Assembly: GCF_003473485.1 (NCBI RefSeq)
Contig: NC_053042.1
Coordinates: 39,212,762-39,276,761, forward strand
Direction: 5' to 3'
Length of the DNA stretch: 64,000 nt
From: Medicago truncatula
Lineage: Eukaryota; Streptophyta; Magnoliopsida; Fabales; Fabaceae
The position numbers and the translations under genes were made by a program. Below the pieces are notes generated by a model that saw only the letters and a program-made list of their open reading frames with translations, was not told the origin of the DNA and ran no database searches. Below, piece after piece: positions 59,260 through 64,000 of this stretch; the first letter of the stretch is position 1; each line of letters begins with the position of its first letter.

Positions 59260-59955
59260 GCTTTTTACCTAAATGGTTTCGTTCATTCCCAAAGTAAATG
59301 TCCAAAATACTCATACGCATGTTAACTCACGTTACGTATGTTAACTCACGCTAATGCAAATGTCAACGTAAATTAACATACACTGCATGAGTTAACTCAT
59401 GTCAAAAAAAATGTCAGCGTGAGTTAACTTGATCCGGTTTCTTTCACCCATATTCCACTTTTTAAGCATCATTTACCTGTGGTGATTTCTTCTTCTTTAT
59501 CCATTTACACCAGTTGCTTCTTCTATCAGACAAATTCTGCTTCACTGTTTCTTTATATACGCCAGTTTCAAAATAATTGTGTGGTGATACTCTTTCATTA
59601 TTACTTTTTCAATAACGCGTGTGGCTTCTTGTAGACAAAAAAACATACAGAAGTATAGACAGCACAATACATTTGTTTGTTCCACTTTTTATACATATCC
59701 ACTTTTTATACATATCCATACTATGGACAACACATATCCTTATTATAAATCACCACACGTAAATGATGATTGAAAAGTGGATATGGGTGAAAGAAACCAG
59801 CGTAAGTTTTACGCTGGGATTTCAGTGTTGTATGAGTTAATTCACGTAGCGTATGTTAATTTACGTTGACATTTGTATTAGTGTGAGTTAACATGCGTAG
59901 AAGTATTTTGAACATTTACTTTGGGAATGAGCAAAACAATTTGGGTAAAGAGCAG
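59260..59955. mobile_element. Large inverted-repeat (MITE-like) element
   Basis: The left arm has CTTTTTACCTAAATGGTTTC and CATTCCCAAAGTAAATGTCC. The right arm has TTACTTTGGGAATGAGCAAA and AATTTGGGTAAAGAGCAG. Several copies of GTTAACTCACG(C/T) and its complement follow in each arm. Near the middle, TTTCTTTCACCCATATTCCACTTTT is paired with AAAAGTGGATATGGGTGAAAGAAA. The arms are about 200-220 bp. Limits are approximate and no target duplication was identified. Confidence 0.65.
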
Positions 59956-60255
59956 AGTTCAAACTGCTCAATGGAGCTAGGCCTCATTAAGGTATGAGCC
60001 TAAACAAAAATTATAGCCCAATAATACTACCAAGTACTACCCCACTAAAAAAAGAAATAGAACATTTGGATGTACGGTAGTGATTTTCACCTTTGGATAT
60101 ACCGCATATATACGGCACCTTGTATTTATCCTTAAAAAATTTAAATAAAACATTATTCTTTTAAAAAAAAATATTTTTATTTTATTATGGACATTTTTTC
60201 ACTTACAGAGTCGAGTCTCCGGATTCATAAGTGCTGACAGGGAGATTGTTAATTA

Positions 60256-61059
60256 GAGTAAATATTCAATTTCCCCCCTGAAATTGTAGGTTTTGTCAAT
60301 TACCCCCCTGAAATTAACAAAACTTCAATTACCTCCCTGAAATTGCATAACGTTAATCAATTTACCCCCTCCGTCAAATTTTTCTGTTAACTGTTTACGA
60401 TTATGATCAAATACCCCCCCCCCCCCCTTGAAATTTTGCACTTATGTGCAAAATGCCCCTAAACTTGAAAATTTATATATTTTTTTTATCCTTGACTCAA
60501 AAGATATTAAAGGCAAACAATTAACAATTATTGATCATATAAATCTTTATGGAATGTATGTTACTCTCATGTGTTTTAAATATATACATATATAGAAGAT
60601 TTTTTTTTTTTTATACAAGTTGGTAATTATGTTTGAGTATGCAGTCATAAAGTACACAAGACTTTGTAAAAAATTTATCTTGCTCCTTGTTGATAAATAT
60701 GAAATATGAATGAAAAGGCTGCACATGACAAAACCATGATTTCTTTGGCATATATTCATTCATTTTCTTGTGAATAGAATTTTTATGACAATAGGTACAA
60801 TATACTACTTGAAGAACTAAATGTATGATTTTTTTGTAAGAAAAAAAATCTAAATTTTTAAATTTAGGGGGCATTTTGCACATAAGTGCAAAATTTCAAG
60901 GGGGTATTTGATCATAACCGTAAACAGATAACAGATAAATTTGACGGAGGGATAAATTGACTAACGTTATGCAATTTTAGGGGGTAATTGAAGTTTTGTT
61001 AATTTCAGAGGGGTAATTGACGAAACTTACAATTTCAGGGGGGAAATTGACTATTTAAT
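60256..61059. mobile_element. MULE-type MITE with C-rich repeats
   Basis: 804 bp with a repeated flank TTGTTAATTA (60246-60255 and 61060-61069). The arms of about 200 bp are inverted: CAATTTCCCCCCTGAAATTG, TTGAAATTTTGCACTTATGTG and their complements. A C tract of about 15 lies at 60414-60428. The centre is AT-rich and non-coding. Confidence 0.8.
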
Positions 61060-61069
61060 TTGTTAATTA

Positions 61070-62955
61070 TAATCCAAAACAGCATTGACAAGCTTCTTAT
61101 CGAAGGCATGAGGCCAAGTTGGTAGCTGCCAATGCCTCACGGTTAACTTCGCTTCTCCGTTAATGTATATATATGTGTGGTGGTTGGTATGTTTAGATAT
61201 ATATATTGAACTTTCACAAATTGATGAGCATATCATTCTGAATTAAACACGTATAGTTAGGTGCTGTTGCAATTCACACATACTATTTTTGTACGAATGG
61301 CAAACAGAAACTCACATAATTAACCTACCAGTATTATTTCTACAACCACGTACCTTGCCTTTAAAGCGATCTCACTTAACACAAGAATTGTTCTCACCCA
61401 ATATAAAAAAGCACCGAACATTAAATCTGATCTAAATCTAATCGATCGTTAACATTTTACTACTACTAAAAACGTTTTGACACCCCATTCCCATAATTAC
61501 ATATCACAAAGATTAATTAATTTTTGAACTTAATTCTGCTTCCTTTACTTTTATATACGTGTTAGATTAATGATTGATTGAATGCAATTTTTAGGATGAT
61601 GTACAGATCTTGGACAATCATTTGGGAATTTTCCATGCAGATTGGGAATTTTAATAAGCATTCTTTCAAATATACACACTCGTACTCTTTTTTTTTTTTT
61701 TTTGTCTATTCTATCAGACTATCACTCTTGATTTTTGTCTAAATGTTCTTATTTGAAAGAAAGAAAGAAAAATCAAAATATCTCACTTTAGCAAATATAG
61801 TGTAATGAGTCAAAGAGATGAAATAATGGACAATACAGAAAATAGAAATGATTGGTAGTGATAATCAAATAGTTTCTTTGGTGCGACTAAAAATGATTGG
61901 CTCTGCCTTTTTATTAAAGTTCAAAACAAATTTAAACAATTTATCTCAAGCCAATAACTCGAATTTATTTAATTTCTGGTAAAATTTTCATGTTTAAATT
62001 AATAATCAATTAATACAGTATATGTTATACAACTTATAGTAATAAGTTCTAAATTCGTGTCACTATTGCACTATTCTCACAGCTCTCAAGTCTCAAGTAA
62101 CTCCTACAATCCGGTGACAACTATAGTTGAGGAAGCCTCTCCACTCCGTTGAATTTGATTTCGTCATTTCGATATTAAAGATCAAGACCATACTCATGGA
62201 TATTCAAACCTATCAATATATAGCAAGTTCCATTTGCATAGGTATATAGCGTGATGATGTGTCTTATCATGAATATTTTCTACCCTTTTTTGCCTTTAAG
62301 GTGAGAAAGAATGGTCAAATGTTATATTTGATAGAGATATAGACATATAGTAAGCAAAGATATATTTTGTACCCTTTTTATATTAATTACTTTAAGGAAA
62401 TCTCCTTTTTTTTTTTTATACAAAAGATATATTAATTACTTTTTATCCAACAACCAACAACAATCGAAGGTGCATCTGTTACCTGTAAAACCATGTTTGA
62501 TCAACACGCCATCGTAACAAGCCAACTCAAGGGCGAAAACCCATAATTGAACCACATACCTTACAGTTTTAGCAACAAACGTGGAACACTCGAGAAAAAA
62601 TGACAAAACCACGAAAACCAAATTCTACCAGAGAAGACCCACATGGCCCGAATCAACCTAAATTGTGTCGATTTATATTTGGACCTTTTGAACCCACATA
62701 AAATTCAAAAATCATCTGCCGTGGAAGAAGCTGAAGTAAAAATAATAGTCACAAATAAAAATATATATCAAAATGAATTTGATACTTGAAGAAATTGGAT
62801 GACAATGCTTGCATTTGAACTATCAAATAAAGGAGTTAAGGGGTAAAGAAGATGACACAATAAAGTTATCTTGGTTCACTTTACCCGTGCTAGTCCAATC
62901 CCCACAATACTACAAGATTATCCAATAATAGTGCATGAGATACCCTCTCAGATGG
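61070..62955. other. Gene-poor spacer
   Basis: No gene, tRNA or element could be supported. The content is AT-rich with poly(T) runs (61689-61703, 62405-62419). Confidence 0.45.
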
Positions 62956-63323
62956 GAGGCACTTCAGTGACATTGAAGAAATAATGGTAGGTGACATTCA
63001 CCAATCAGAGACTGCCACGTGGAACCTTGTTATTAAAAAATAAAAAAACAACAAAAGCCAATTTAAATGAAACAGAGCCAAACATAACTCACAAACACAT
63101 TTCTCCTCCTTCTTTCTCCCTTGCCTCGTCTACCCAACAGAAAAATTAAAACGAGGCAAGGGAGAAAGAAGGAGGAGAACTGTGTTTGTGAGTTATGTTT
63201 GGCTCTGTTTCATTTAAATTGGCTTTTGTTGTTTTTTATTTTTTAATAACAAGGTGCCACATGGCAGTCTCTGATTGGTGAATGTCATCTACCATTATTT
63301 CTTCAATGTCACTGAAGTACCTC
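62956..63323. mobile_element. Near-perfect 368-bp palindrome (foldback element or inverted duplication)
   Basis: The left arm at 62956-63129 and right arm at 63151-63323 are almost exact reverse complements, separated by a 21-base loop. The arms begin GAGGCACTTCAGTGACATTG and GAGGTACTTCAGTGACATTG. The flanking direct repeats CCCTCTCAGATGG (62943-62955) and CCCTCTCGGATGG (63324-63336) differ at one base and look like a target duplication. The arm content (CACCAATCAG, GCCACGTGG, then CT-rich leader-like sequence) resembles a gene promoter and 5' leader. Confidence 0.85.
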
Positions 63324-63534
63324 CCCTCTCGGATGGTGCACACTTTCTCTTCATTTTTGGTCTACTTGACCTTACGGCTTTGTTTGGATGCAAAAAGGAA
63401 AGAAAGTAAAAGGAAAGAATGTTTAAGGAATGAGAGAGGAAAGTAAGATGATTTTTTAGTTGTTTGGTATGAGTGATAGTGAAAAGAAAGTGAAAGAAAA
63501 GAATTATGTGTTTTTTATTGAATGTCATAAATAC

Positions 63535-63537
<3 letters not shown>

Positions 63538-63619
<82 letters not shown>
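63538..63619. repeat. (TA)n microsatellite, about 80 bases
   Basis: Pure alternating A/T. It causes open frames of Tyr-Ile repeats on both strands, which are not genes. Confidence 0.95.
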
Positions 63620-63621
<2 letters not shown>

Positions 63622-64000
63622 TGATGTAAGCAAGAACAAATTAGGAGGAGCCAAAAAAATTGGAGTTGTCGTCCCCCTTATATATAATATATAGGAAAGA
63701 ATGAATTCTTTTTATTAGAAAAAAATAGAACAAAAAAAATGAGAAAAATAAACATTTTTTTATTCATTTTACACAAGTTGTTAAAAGGTGCATACATTTG
63801 GTAAAACAAAAGGAAATATGCCTCAAAAGTAAGGGTTGTATTGTCATTTCATGGAATTTGGTATTCCTCCCCCGTCTTTCTGTGCATTGAAGGTGGGAAA
63901 GTTTTTAGATGTGAGTCCCATCATAAAACTTTCTTTCCTTACCTTATTGCTGGCAAATCAAACAATGGAAAACAAAATATTCTTCAATCTTTCTCTCCTT
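63620..64000. other. Right-edge spacer
   Basis: No gene. About 63370-63480 (GTTTGGATGCAAAAAGGAAAG) and about 63900-64000 (AACTTTCTTTCCTT..CAAATCAAACAATGGAAAAC) look like the two inverted ends of another MITE that contains the TA repeat. The right end may lie outside the window. Confidence 0.35.

Noticed and set aside
63295..63694. Proteins with long Tyr-Ile repeats on both strands
   Set aside because: They are translations of the (TA)n microsatellite.

Overview
The window is nuclear DNA from a dicot plant. Genes are intron-rich with GT..AG splice sites, spacers are AT-rich, and MITEs, MULEs, hAT elements and non-LTR retrotransposon fragments are dense. Elements of the type that begins GGGTTAAATATG and the overall repeat mix suggest a papilionoid legume such as Medicago or a close relative. 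That assignment rests on recall of repeat style and protein similarity; no search was run.

Every gene I can support lies on the minus strand. From left to right they are: the 5' part of SECRET AGENT, an O-GlcNAc transferase cut by the left edge (17-2678); a 1099-residue LRR receptor kinase of subfamily XI type (5129-9047); a 13-exon plastid gene, PTAC3, with PPR-like and SAP regions (10767-19540); four GDSL esterase/lipase genes in tandem (21285-23258, 25415-27275, 32206-40551, 43968-46201); and a single-exon DREB2-type AP2/ERF factor (53772-54266). I found no gene between about 54.3 and 64 kb. From memory, SEC, PTAC3 and the GDSL gene LTL1 are At3g04240, At3g04260 and At3g04290 in Arabidopsis, so the first half looks like an old conserved gene block with an LRR kinase interposed and the GDSL gene expanded.

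The GDSL genes share a five-exon structure with identical intron phases. The third copy differs in having a 5.3-kb intron 3 packed with at least six nested or adjacent transposable elements. One of these is a Stowaway-like MITE whose end sits at intron position +7. A remnant of a further copy, with no MITE at the matching site, lies at about 40.93-41.08 kb.

The spacers are mostly mobile DNA, and many elements have readable target-site duplications: 9 bp for Mutator-like, 8 bp for hAT, TA for Stowaway, TAA for Tourist/Harbinger, and 14 bp or more for a LINE. Most notable are a 1.73-kb Pack-MULE carrying a frameshifted aspartic-protease fragment (49168-50898) and a 368-bp, almost fully palindromic element whose arms look like a gene promoter and leader (62956-63323).
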